Translations under genes and position numbers: made by a program
Notes under the pieces: generated by a model
The model's database searches: none
What the model was told of the DNA's origin: nothing
Seen by the model: only the letters and a program-made list of their open reading frames with translations
Shown: one piece after another, positions 42,375 through 50,900 of the stretch
Position numbering within the stretch: position 1 is the first letter of the stretch
Layout of the letters: every line of letters starts with the position of its first letter
Source of the DNA: Pseudomonas helmanticensis
GTDB taxonomy: Bacteria > Pseudomonadota > Gammaproteobacteria > Pseudomonadales > Pseudomonadaceae
Length of the DNA stretch: 64,000 nucleotides
Assembly (NCBI RefSeq): GCF_900182985.1
Contig: NZ_FXUY01000001.1
Coordinates: 310,001-374,000, forward strand
Direction: 5' to 3'

Positions 42375-43391
42375 TCAGTTCAAATGCGTCTTCAGCTCAG
42401 CCGCCGCCTGACGCACCGCCGCCTTCACTTCAGGAATCTGACTCAACGGATTGAGCAGACCAAAATCATGAATCATCCCGTTGTAACGCACCGCAGTCAC
42501 CGCCACCCCGGCCGCATCCAGGTGCCGCGCATAGCCTTCGCCTTCATCACGCAACACGTCGAATTCGGCGGTTTGCACCAGTGCGGCAGGCAGGCCTTTG
42601 AGCTGTTCGCTGCTGGCGTTGAGTGGCGAGGCATGGATCTGCGCACGCTCGGCCGGGTTGGTGGTGTAGTTGTCCCAGAACCACTGCATCATGCCTTTGG
42701 TGAGGAAATGGCCTTCGGCGAATTGCTGGTACGAGCCGTCGTCGAACTGCGCATTGGTCACCGGCCACATCAACAGCTGGAAACGCAGTGTCGGGGTTTT
42801 CTGCTCCTTGGCCATCAACGCCACGACCGCCGCCATGTTGCCGCCGACGCTGTTGCCGGCCACCGCCAGACGCTTGCCGTCGACACCGATGTCCTTGCCG
42901 TGCTCGGCCACCCATTTCGTCGCGGCGTAGGCCTGGTTGATCGCGGTCGGGTACTGCGCTTCCGGCGATGGCGTGTAGTCGACGTAGACCGCGACGGCGC
43001 CAGAACCCACCACCAAGTCACGGATCAAGCGTTGGTGAGTCGGATAATCACCGAGCACCCAGCCGCCACCGTGGAAGAACATGAACACCGGCAAGTCGCC
43101 TTTGACCTTGGCCGGACGCACCACTTTCAGGTTGATCGTCTGGCCGTCGACCTTGATTGCCTTGTCGCTGACTTCAACACCGGACAGGTCGACCTTTACC
43201 GAAGCCTGCGCACCGGTCAGCACCGCACGGGCGTCTTTCGGGCTCAGTTGCTCAAGGGGTTTGCCACCGCCGGCGGCGAGGGCATTGAGGAAGGCCTGGG
43301 TGTTGTGTTCGACGCCGGAGGTCTCGGCGGCGAAAGCGTTACCGATAGAGAGTGCGAGCAGGGAAGCGGTCAGGGTCTTTTTAATGTTCAT
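42375..43391 (-). CDS. Exported alpha/beta hydrolase (hormone-sensitive-lipase-like esterase)
   Basis: The 338-residue protein starts at ATG 43391 (GGA 10 bases upstream; an in-frame ATG at 43403 lacks a site). Signal peptide MNIKKTLTASLLALSIGNAF is cut near AFA. The HSL-type oxyanion motif is HGGGW (about residue 109), the nucleophile elbow is GNSVGG (Ser near 175), and the Asp/His are near 273 (TAEFDVLRDEG) and 303 (GMIHDFGLL). It should be a periplasmic or secreted esterase. It is divergent from a LysR regulator whose gene lies 228 bp away; a REP element lies in the gap. Confidence 0.87.
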   Translation of the reverse strand: MNIKKTLTASLLALSIGNAFAAETSGVEHNTQAFLNALAAGGGKPLEQLSPKDARAVLTGAQASVKVDLSGVEVSDKAIKVDGQTINLKVVRPAKVKGDLPVFMFFHGGGWVLGDYPTHQRLIRDLVVGSGAVAVYVDYTPSPEAQYPTAINQAYAATKWVAEHGKDIGVDGKRLAVAGNSVGGNMAAVVALMAKEQKTPTLRFQLLMWPVTNAQFDDGSYQQFAEGHFLTKGMMQWFWDNYTTNPAERAQIHASPLNASSEQLKGLPAALVQTAEFDVLRDEGEGYARHLDAAGVAVTAVRYNGMIHDFGLLNPLSQIPEVKAAVRQAAAELKTHLN

Positions 43392-43418
43392 GTTCAATTC
43401 CATTTTCGAATGTGTGAG

Positions 43419-43520
43419 GTAGGAGCTGCCGCAGGCTGCGATCTTTTGATCCTGTTTTTGCCTTTACCCGATGTCAGCGCAGATCAAGATCAAGAGATCG
43501 CAGCCTGCGGCAGCTCCTAC
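43419..43520. repeat. REP-type inverted repeat
   Basis: TAGGAGCTGCCGCAGGCTGC and its inverse form near-perfect ends. It lies between divergent esterase and LysR genes, so it may shape both mRNA leaders or the promoter region. Confidence 0.8.
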
Positions 43521-43619
43521 CGGTAAGGGGTTGTTTTCAAACAGTGAACACAGATTAATAGGCTGCTGAAAAGTGAAAAAGCGGCTATAAAGCGTTTAAC
43601 TGTCTACCAGAGAGTGACA

Positions 43620-44519
43620 ATGAACCCGTTCGAAGACATGCGTATTTTTTGCCAGGTCATGGACTCCGGCAGCTTCACGTCGGCGGCTGATCAGTTGGGG
43701 CTGTCCAAGCAGTTCGTCAGCCGTCGGTTGATGCAGCTGGAGGAGCGCCTCGGTGTGCGGTTGTTGAATCGCTCGACCCGGCGCCTCGACGTCACCCCGC
43801 TAGGCCAGAGCTATTACGAGTCGGCCTTGCGCCTGCTGGGCGAAGTCGAACAGGTCGAGCAGGGTATCGCCGGGCAGACCGCCGAGCCACGCGGAACGAT
43901 TCGTCTGAGTGCGCCGTTGTCGTTTGCCGTCGCGCATCTGGGCTGTCTGCTGCCGGTGTTTTTGCAGCGCTATCGCGACGTCACGGTGGAAGTGGATCTG
44001 AGTGATCGGCCGGTGGACTTGCTCGGTGAGGGCTACGACCTGGCACTGCGGATCGGTGTGCTGGAAGATTCGACGCTGATTGCCCGGCGCATTGCTTCCA
44101 TCGAACGGGTGTATTGCGCCAGCCCGGCCTATCTGGCCGAACGCGGCATGCCGCTCAAGCCTGAAGATCTCCACAGCCATGACTGCCTGCCTTACGGGCA
44201 TGGACGTTCGGTGCAATGGCGATTCAATGCGGGGCAGGGCAAACCGGTGTTGGTGAATGTCACCGGGCGCATGCGCGTGAACAACGGCGAGTTGCTCCGG
44301 GACGCGGCGGTGCAGGGGATGGGGATTACTTATCTGCCAACGTTCATAGTCGGCGCGGCGCTGAAGGATGGCCGGCTGGTGCCGGTGCTGGATGATTTGC
44401 GCCCGGAGCCGCTGACGTTGTCGGCGGTGTATCCGCAGCATCGGCAGGCCTCAAGGCCGGTGCAGGCGCTGGTCGAATTTCTGCGCGAACGCCTGAACCA
44501 GAGCAATGTCGCCCTCTGA
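43620..44519 (+). CDS. LysR-family transcriptional regulator
   Basis: The product has about 299 residues from ATG 43620 (GAGAG upstream; GTG 43614 is in frame). The N-terminal winged helix reads MRIFCQVMDSGSFTSAADQL and LSKQFVSRRLMQLEERLGVR, the CrgA/DmlR-like LysR subgroup with the GTIRLSAPLSFAVAHLG start of the effector domain. It is divergent from the exported esterase and is probably its regulator. Confidence 0.9.
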   Translation: MNPFEDMRIFCQVMDSGSFTSAADQLGLSKQFVSRRLMQLEERLGVRLLNRSTRRLDVTPLGQSYYESALRLLGEVEQVEQGIAGQTAEPRGTIRLSAPLSFAVAHLGCLLPVFLQRYRDVTVEVDLSDRPVDLLGEGYDLALRIGVLEDSTLIARRIASIERVYCASPAYLAERGMPLKPEDLHSHDCLPYGHGRSVQWRFNAGQGKPVLVNVTGRMRVNNGELLRDAAVQGMGITYLPTFIVGAALKDGRLVPVLDDLRPEPLTLSAVYPQHRQASRPVQALVEFLRERLNQSNVAL

Positions 44520-44538
44520 TTTATACGCAGATCAAATT

Positions 44539-44625
44539 GTAGGAGTGAGCCTGCTCGCGATAGCGTTTCGTCTGTCACAGCTTCAGTGTCTGAATGACCG
44601 CTATCGCGAGCAGGCTCACTCCTAC
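44539..44625. repeat. REP-type inverted repeat (GTAGGAGTGAGCCTGCTCGC type)
   Basis: GTAGGAGTGAGCCTGCTCGC and its exact inverse bracket about 45 bp. The same element occurs at 53867-53951. Confidence 0.85.
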
Positions 44626-44655
44626 ATTGGGATTATGGTTGTCTGCGGAATATGT

Positions 44656-44713
44656 AAACACCGCAACCCTTTTGGGAGCTGGCAAGCCAGCTCCCAAAAG
44701 GGTTGCGGTGTTT
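44656..44713. terminator. Perfect 28-bp inverted repeat, bidirectional terminator candidate
   Basis: AAACACCGCAACCCTTTTGG begins a 28-bp arm whose exact inverse follows after only two bases (AA). It ends GTGTTTT on the plus strand and lies between the convergent LysR and Gly-rich protein genes. Confidence 0.7.
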
Positions 44714-44723
44714 TCAGGATTGA

Positions 44724-45257
44724 TCAGTTGGCGCGCTTGTCATCGCCCGGCTCACCGCCGACATGTACACCGCGATCGTCGCCCGGTTCACCTGCTGCGT
44801 GCAGGCCCCGGTTATTGCCGACTTCACCGGCGCGGTGGACGCCGTGATCATCGCCGACTTCACCGGCACGATGGACGCCATGGTCATCACCCGGTTCGGC
44901 ATGGGCGCCGTTGCGGCCGGAGGAGGCGCTGTTGCCGGAGTGCCCCGAGCCATGGTCGCTGCCGCTGTGGCCACTGTTGCCGCCGCCACCGCTGCCGCTA
45001 TTGCCTCCGCCACCGCTTCCACCACTGCCGCCGCCGTTGCCGCCGCCACCCCCGTTTCCGCCGCTCCCTCCGCCGTTGCCGCCGTGGCTTCCACCACCGC
45101 CATTACCGCCACCGCCACCGCTACCACCTCCGCCGCCACTCCCCCCATCCTTGGCGTGAGCACTGGACACTCCGGACAGGCTGTCCGGAATCAATACCGT
45201 GGACGCGGACAGAACTGCGCCGATGGCCATTGCGAGCACGAGCTTTTTAATGTGCAT
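44724..45257 (-). CDS. Exported glycine-rich repeat protein
   Basis: The 177-residue protein starts at ATG 45257 (GGAG upstream). A signal peptide (MHIKKLVLAMAIGAVLSAST..., cut after SSAHA near residue 34) is followed by about 75 residues of nearly pure Gly with Ser and Asn (GGSGGGGNSGSGGGGNSG). A His/Asp part then carries four 12-residue repeats of the form GDDHGVHRAGEV (variants GNNRGLHAAGEP, GDDRGVHVGGEP) and a partial fifth. It is extremely low in complexity and flexible; the His/Asp repeats could bind metal. It lies next to gspF/gspG, so it may be a secreted partner of that system. No family recognised. Confidence 0.72.
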   Translation of the reverse strand: MHIKKLVLAMAIGAVLSASTVLIPDSLSGVSSAHAKDGGSGGGGGSGGGGGNGGGGSHGGNGGGSGGNGGGGGNGGGSGGSGGGGNSGSGGGGNSGHSGSDHGSGHSGNSASSGRNGAHAEPGDDHGVHRAGEVGDDHGVHRAGEVGNNRGLHAAGEPGDDRGVHVGGEPGDDKRAN

Positions 45258-45331
45258 ATCGTTCTCCGTCTTTGTGGTCTTGTTGGGAACGTCGATGAGC
45301 GTTGTGACACAGATCCAACCCGTTCCCGGGG

Positions 45332-46519
45332 TCAGTGAATACTTGAAGCCAGTTCGAAAATCGGGATGTACATCAGGATCACGATGACCCCGATCAGCAG
45401 GCCGATGAAGGTCATCAGCAGCGGCTCGAACAACTTCACGAACCACTCCAGCCAGCGACTGATTTCCTCGTCGTAGAAGTCGGCGCTGCGTTCCATCATC
45501 TGCCCGAGGTTGCCGGACTGCTCACCCGCCCGCAGCAGTCGCAGGGACACCGGCGTCACCAGTTCATTGAGTTCCAGCGCGGTGGACAACGATTGTCCCT
45601 CGCGCACCCGCTCGCAGGCCTGATCCAGTCGCGTCCGCGAAGCCACGGTGAGCAAGCCACGGACCATGGCCATGGCGGTCACCAGCGGAATCCCGCCTTG
45701 CAGCAGAATCCCCAGCGAACGATAAAACCGCGCCAGCTCGTACATGAAAATCCGTTGATGCACCGCCGGCAATTTCTCCACCAGCCGGTCCAGCCCACGG
45801 CGAAACGCCGGTTGTTTTTGCAGCACGGCGAGGGCGGTCACCAACGCGACCAGCGCGCCGAAAAACTCTGCCTGATGCGCGTGCAGAAACATGCCGCTGC
45901 TCATCAAAACCTGCGACAGCCACGGCAGGTTATTGCCCAGACCTTCAAACACCAGACTGAAACGCGGCACCACGTAACCCATCAAGAACAGCACCACGCC
46001 ACCGCCGACTATCAGCAACAGCATCGGGTAAATCGAGGCGCTGATGATCTTCTGCCGCACCTCGTCCATGCGCTGGCGATAGCTGACGTAGCGGCCCAGC
46101 GCATCGCCGACCGCGCCGGTCTTCTCGCTGGACTGTACCAGCGCCACGTACAACGGCGGGAACACCGCCGACAACTGGCCCAGCGCCTGCGAAAACGATT
46201 TGCCCTCGTACAGCAGGCGCACCAGCTCACTCAAGGTTTTCCGGGCAGCGGGGGCGGATTCTTTTTCGGCGAGGCTTTCCAGTGCATCGATCAACGGTAG
46301 GCCGGCGTTGAGCAGCGTGGTCAGTTCCTGGCTGAACAACACCAGATTGAACGTCTCGCGCTGACGCCAGCGCAGTGAGCGCCAATGTTTCTCCGCATGC
46401 AGGCTGACTACGCGCAACCCCTGATCCTCGGCAATCCGCCGCGCTTCGCTGTCGCCCGGCGCTTCCACGCTCAAGGACACCACGCCAGCCTTGCCGACCG
46501 CCTTCAAATGAAATCGCAT
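45332..46519 (-). CDS. gspF: Type II secretion inner-membrane platform protein GspF
   Basis: The 395-residue polytopic protein has two GspF domains (about residues 60-190 and 265-385), each with the family pattern: FSQELTTLLNAGLPLIDALE in the first, YELARFYRSLGILLQGGIPL in the second, and the RAGEQSGNLGQMMERSADFY signature near 330. Three hydrophobic segments are at about 165-190, 210-235 and 365-390. It forms the inner-membrane platform that works with the GspE ATPase. The start lies 14 bp after the stop of gspG; the partner GspE is about 14 kb to the right, so the system is split. Confidence 0.9.
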   Translation of the reverse strand: MRFHLKAVGKAGVVSLSVEAPGDSEARRIAEDQGLRVVSLHAEKHWRSLRWRQRETFNLVLFSQELTTLLNAGLPLIDALESLAEKESAPAARKTLSELVRLLYEGKSFSQALGQLSAVFPPLYVALVQSSEKTGAVGDALGRYVSYRQRMDEVRQKIISASIYPMLLLIVGGGVVLFLMGYVVPRFSLVFEGLGNNLPWLSQVLMSSGMFLHAHQAEFFGALVALVTALAVLQKQPAFRRGLDRLVEKLPAVHQRIFMYELARFYRSLGILLQGGIPLVTAMAMVRGLLTVASRTRLDQACERVREGQSLSTALELNELVTPVSLRLLRAGEQSGNLGQMMERSADFYDEEISRWLEWFVKLFEPLLMTFIGLLIGVIVILMYIPIFELASSIH

Positions 46520-46533
46520 GGGCTGCGCTCCGC

Positions 46534-46962
46534 TTACTGCCAGTTGGTCACTTCGGCGTTTTCGCCTTCGCCACCGGGCTGGCCGTCCTTGCCCATCGAC
46601 AGCAAGTCGTACTCGCTGTTTTCGCCGGGATAACGGTAAGCGTAATTACGCCCCCACGGATCCTGCGGCAGCTTTTTCTGCAAGTACGGGCCGGTCCATT
46701 TCGCCTCGTCACTCGGTGCGGTGACCAAGGCCTGCAAGCCCTGTTCGGTGGACGGGTAGTGGCCGACTTCCAGTCGATACAAATCCAGCGCCTTGCTCAG
46801 CCCTTCGATCTGCGCCTTGGCCACTTTGACTTCCGAGCGACCGAGTTGAGCGAAGTATTTCGGCGCGACGATCCCGGCCAACAGGCCGAGCACCACCAGC
46901 ACCACAAGCAATTCGAGCAGGGTAAAACCGCGTTGGCCACGCGGACGAAATTGCAGCTTCAT
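46534..46962 (-). CDS. gspG: Type II secretion major pseudopilin GspG
   Basis: The 142-residue protein starts at ATG 46962 behind GGGAGG. The prepilin peptidase site is Gly12-Phe13 (RGQRGFTLLELLVVLVVLGL) with Glu at +5, followed by a hydrophobic helix. The C-terminal part has the GspG features SKALDLYRLEVGHYPSTEQG, KLPQDPWGRNYAYRYPG and a calcium-loop-like YDLLSMGKDGQPGG. It would be the main subunit of the pseudopilus. It is the first gene of a leftward operon with gspF, divergent from a lytic transglycosylase. Confidence 0.92.
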   Translation of the reverse strand: MKLQFRPRGQRGFTLLELLVVLVVLGLLAGIVAPKYFAQLGRSEVKVAKAQIEGLSKALDLYRLEVGHYPSTEQGLQALVTAPSDEAKWTGPYLQKKLPQDPWGRNYAYRYPGENSEYDLLSMGKDGQPGGEGENAEVTNWQ

Positions 46963-47080
46963 GATGACCTCCCGTGAGTGGCAGCCGTGTCGCCAACAGG
47001 GCTTATGCAATTGCCATGCTCAGCCCCGTCGAAAAGCTGATGATTGGCTGCAAGCCTTGTAATACGTGCATCTCACGAGT

Positions 47081-47096
47081 CGGCACAGTGCTTGCG
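47081..47096 (+). promoter_or_regulatory. Sigma-54-type promoter before the transglycosylase gene
   Basis: CGGCACAGTGCTTGCG matches the -24/-12 pattern with GG (47082-47083) and GC (47094-47095) ten bases apart. It lies 73 bp before the ATG at 47168. Confidence 0.6.
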
Positions 47097-47119
47097 TATG
47101 GCTCAAGCGTGATCGGCCA

Positions 47120-47137
47120 TTGGGGCATTTCCCCCAA
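47120..47137. promoter_or_regulatory. Palindrome in the gspG-transglycosylase gap
   Basis: TTGGGGCATTTCCCCCAA is an inverted repeat of C and G runs, reminiscent of those at 47786-47854 and 59533-59595. It is downstream of the sigma-54 promoter but upstream of gspG. Confidence 0.4.
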
Positions 47138-47167
47138 TTTATCGGGGTCGATCCGGGGAGGCCCGAC

Positions 47168-47776
47168 ATGAAATTTCTCGCCAGCGGATTGCTCGGTTGT
47201 GTGCTGCTCAGCGGCGCCGCGCAGGCCGATGTATTCATCTCCGTGGACGCCAAGGGCAGCTACGTGCTGTCCAACGTTCACCGGCCCGGCCGCACTTACG
47301 AACGGGTGATCCATGAGGCTGAAGCCGCTGTGGTCAGCCTCGATCAGCAGCCGCAGATGATCGCCAACCAGCCCTACGCGGAATTGGTTTCGGCGGCGGC
47401 CAAAGTCAACCAATTGCCTGAAGCGCTGCTGCATGCGGTGATCAACGCCGAGTCGCATTACAACCCCGGCGCGACCTCAGCCAAAGGCGCGGGCGGGCTC
47501 ATGCAATTGATGCCCGACACCGCGCGTGAACTCGGTGTGACCGACGTCTACGACCCCAAGGCCAACATCCAGGGCGGCGCTCGATACCTCAAGCGTCTGA
47601 TGACCTTGTTCGACAACGACATTGCCCTCGCCGTGGCGGCTTACAACGCCGGGCCCGACGCGGTGCTCAGCCGTGGCCGGGTGATTCCGCCGTTCGCCGA
47701 AACCCAGCGTTATGTGCCCAACGTGTTGCGCCAATACCGCCGCCTGCAAGGGCTGGCGGCAGATTCACCGTTGTAG
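47168..47776 (+). CDS. Lytic transglycosylase (SLT family)
   Basis: The 202-residue protein starts at ATG 47168 behind GGGGAGG. Signal peptide MKFLASGLLGCVLLSGAAQA ends near residue 20. The SLT goose-lysozyme-type domain has catalytic Glu95 (VINAESHYNPGA), GAGGLMQLMPDTARELG and AVAAYNAGPDAV. It would cut peptidoglycan glycan strands in the periplasm, as dedicated transglycosylases do for secretion machines. It stands between gspG and the multicopper oxidase gene. The sigma-54-type promoter upstream suggests shared control. Confidence 0.88.
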   Translation: MKFLASGLLGCVLLSGAAQADVFISVDAKGSYVLSNVHRPGRTYERVIHEAEAAVVSLDQQPQMIANQPYAELVSAAAKVNQLPEALLHAVINAESHYNPGATSAKGAGGLMQLMPDTARELGVTDVYDPKANIQGGARYLKRLMTLFDNDIALAVAAYNAGPDAVLSRGRVIPPFAETQRYVPNVLRQYRRLQGLAADSPL

Positions 47777-47785
47777 CCCTACACA

Positions 47786-47838
47786 GGTTTTCCCCACTTT
47801 CGGGGTAAACCGGACAGACCCGGAAAGTGGGGAAAACC
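47786..47838. promoter_or_regulatory. Paired CCCC-N6-GGGG palindromes upstream of the oxidase promoter
   Basis: A 16-bp inverted repeat (GGTTTTCCCCACTTTC / GAAAGTGGGGAAAACC) contains CCCC-N6-GGGG at 47792-47805 and CCCG-N6-GGGG at 47819-47832. It starts about 120 bp before the -24/-12 element at 47907, as enhancer-protein sites do. Confidence 0.55.
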
Positions 47839-47841
47839 GGT

Positions 47842-47854
47842 GGGGAATATCCCC
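47842..47854. promoter_or_regulatory. GGGGA-ATA-TCCCC palindrome
   Basis: A third short C/G-run palindrome lies 50-65 bp before the sigma-54 promoter of the multicopper oxidase gene. Confidence 0.4.
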
Positions 47855-47906
47855 CGGGTTCTCAAGTGGTCGCGGTAACTGATTGAACGCTAATGCAATT
47901 TTTTTG

Positions 47907-47922
47907 TGGCACGCGGATTGCT
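47907..47922 (+). promoter_or_regulatory. Near-consensus sigma-54 promoter of the multicopper oxidase operon
   Basis: TGGCACGCGGATTGCT matches TGGCACG-N4-TTGCW exactly, with GG and GC ten bases apart. It is 55 bp before the ATG at 47978, leaving a leader of about 45 nt with a GAGG ribosome site. Confidence 0.85.
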
Positions 47923-47977
47923 CCGAGGCATTTGTCGAGAAGTGTTCCCAAGAGCACCCACTACGAGGTTACTGATC

Positions 47978-50900
47978 ATGGTTGGCATTCATCACGCTCC
48001 GTCTCTGTTGAACTGGCTGGTGATTCTGGCCTCGATGCTCAGCGTCGAGCTGGCCAGCGCGGCCGTGCGTTGCGAGCGCAACCTGGTAGCCAACGTCGTC
48101 GCCTTCGATCAACCGCTGATGTTCAACCGCCTCGGCGCGCAGAACATCAACGGCATGATGTTCGCCCTGCGCCGCGACGTCGTTGATGACCGCAATATGT
48201 CGCTGGCCTACGGCGGTTCAGCAGTGCCGGGCAAGGTTTCGCTGCGGCCGGACAAGCGGCCACGGCCATTGGTACTGCGGGTCGCCGCCGGGGATTGCCT
48301 GACGATCAATCTGCAGAACCTGCTCGACTATCAGGCCAACCCGAACAAGCACTTCGAGAATGAAGGTGAAGAAGAGGAAGGCGTCGAAAACGCTAACGCT
48401 GGCGAAGACTTCAAAGTCGATGAGCAAGTCGCTGACCGCCACGTTGGTTTTCAGGTCAACGGCCTGCAAGCAGTGAACAGCATCGATGACATTTCCTCGT
48501 TCACCGGACGTAACGCCAACACCTTGGTACCGCCGGGCGCGAGCCGTTCTTACACCCTGTATGCCGAGCGCGAAGGCGCGTTTGCCGTCAGCAGCCGTGG
48601 CGCAACGTTCGGTGGCGAGGGCGCGGCCGGCAACGTCGCCAATGGTTTGTTCGGCCAGGTCGTCGTCCTGCCCAAGGGTGGTCGCAGCTATCGCAACACC
48701 CTCACTGAAGAAGAAATGCGCCTGGCCACCACCGGCCGCGCACCCACCGGCCAACCGATCGTTGATTACCAGGCGCGCTACCCGCAACGCGAACCGTGGT
48801 TGCGTGAGGGCAAGGCCGGTACGCCGATAATCGGCATGGTCGACGGCAACGAAATCATCTCCAGCGAAAGCGATGCGATTGTCATGGGCAGCAACGCCGA
48901 TGGCAGCTTCCCGCCCAGCACCTATCCGCTGGAATCGATCGGCAAACGCAACCCGGCGATCCCTAATCGACTGGAAGCGTTCCGCGATTTCGCCTCGCAA
49001 TTTCAGGACGAAACCGCCGCCACTCAAGCATTCCCGGCCTATTGGGCCGACCCGGTGATGGCCCACGTGCTGGAGCCGACTCGCGACTCGTTCATGATCA
49101 ACTACGGCTCGGGCGGCATGGGCGCCGAAGTGGTGGCCAACCGTCTGGGCGTCGGGCCGATGCACGATTGTCTGTCCTGCGCCTACGAAGAATTCTTCCT
49201 CAGTTCGCACACCGTTGGCGATGTGGCGATGCTGGTCGATGTGCCGGCCAACGCGGGGCTTGAGAACATCGCCCCCGGCCAGATACCGCGCGCCGATCAG
49301 ATCGGGGTGAAAGCGACCATGGCGCTGTATCCGTCGGAGCCGTCGAACGTCAATCACAGCTACATCGGTGACTTCGTCAAATTCCGCAACACCCACAATG
49401 GCCATGAGCAGCACATCTTCCACTTGCACGGCCATCAGTGGCTGTTCAACCCCAACGATGACAACTCCGATTACGTCGACGCCCAGGGCATTGGTCCGGG
49501 TGCCGGTTACACCTATGAAATCGCCAATGGCGGTTCGGGTAACCGCAACCGTGTGGCCGGCGATGCGATCTATCACTGCCATTTCTATCCGCACTTTGCC
49601 CAAGGCATGTGGGCCATGTGGCGGGTGCACGATGTGTTTGAAGAGGGCACCCGGCTCGACGTTTCCCAGCAGGGCGCCGACGGTTACCACAGCGAACCGT
49701 TTGCCCTGCGCAGCGGTAAACCTGCCGCCGGGGCACGCGCCTTGCCGGACGGCGAGATCGTCGCCGGCACACCGATTCCGGCGATTGTGCCGCTGCCGGG
49801 CAAAGCCATGACGCCGATGCCGGGCAAAGTCGTGGTCGTGCCGAAAATCGGTGAAACCCTGATCGCCGGTAATGACGACGATGAGGAAGAAGAGGGCGAT
49901 GACGACGGTGATCACCATGGCGGCAATGCCGGCGGTCAAGCCATCGGTTCGCTGGCGCTGGTCGATCGCAGCGAAGCCAACCGCAATGCCGACGGCAGCC
50001 TGAAAAACCCTGGCTATCCATTCTGGATCGGCGGCATGGAAAGCTCGGTCGGCCAACGTCCGCCAACGCCGCCGCTGGACATGCTCGACGCCGCCACCGC
50101 GCAGTCGCTCAAGGCCAGCGGCAAAGCGCTGTGGGCCAACCTTGATCCGGCGCAATCCGGTGGTTGGAATGGCGGCTTGCAGCGGCACGCACTGGATGGC
50201 GTCGCGGCCGGTGGCGAAGCGCACACCGTGACCACTTCGCTGGACTTCTCCAAGGAAGTCACTCGCGCCAAACCGATTTACCTGCCGGAAGAGGGCACCG
50301 AAGTAGAACAAGCGGCGATGGCTTTCCACGCGAAAAAAGATCACCCAAGCTATGCCTTGCTGCCCGGCAATCAAGTGGTGGCCAAGGCGTTCCGCACCAA
50401 CGGTGCCTTGCCGATGGCCGGTGCGCCGTACTACGAACCGTGCATGGACGACCGGCAAAAACGCTTGACCAGCAGCGCTGGCAGTGGCGAATTCAATAGT
50501 GGTGAACGCATCGACGGTCTGTCCTTTGTTGGCGCCTCGAGCTTCACCGCCGACCGCCCACGGATCTACAAAGCCGCCAACATCCAGTTCGATGCGGTGT
50601 ACAACAAGGTCGGTTATCACTTCCCGCAGGCGCGCATTCTGGCACTGTGGGAAGACGCCTGGCCGGTGATCAGCAAGCAGCGTCCACCAGAGCCGCTGGT
50701 GATGCGCATGAACACTTTCGATTGCGTGCAATACCAGCAAACCAACCTGGTGCCGGCCACCTATGAGATGGACGACTATCAGGTGCGCACGCCGACCGAT
50801 GTGATCGGTCAGCACATCCACTTGCCGAAGTGGGACCTGACCTCGGCGGACGGCTCCTCCAACGGCTGGAACTACGAGGACGGCGTGCTTTCACCCGGCG

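Noticed and set aside
46980..47000. A GG-N10-GC element on the minus strand before gspG (TTGGCGACACGGCTGCCA)
   Set aside because: Its transcription start would fall inside the ribosome site of gspG, leaving no usable leader, so I do not call it a promoter.
47786..47838. Reading the long inverted repeat as an ordinary terminator of the transglycosylase gene
   Set aside because: There is no T run after either arm, and the same CCCC-N6-GGGG cores recur before another sigma-54 promoter, so a regulatory site is the better reading, although termination is not excluded.
48218..50821. Very long open frame on the minus strand opposite the multicopper oxidase (867 codons), and another at 51131-53662
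   Set aside because: They are mirror frames caused by the high-GC codon pattern. The residues are rich in His/Arg/Gly without motifs, while the plus frame has copper-site motifs, a signal peptide and a promoter.
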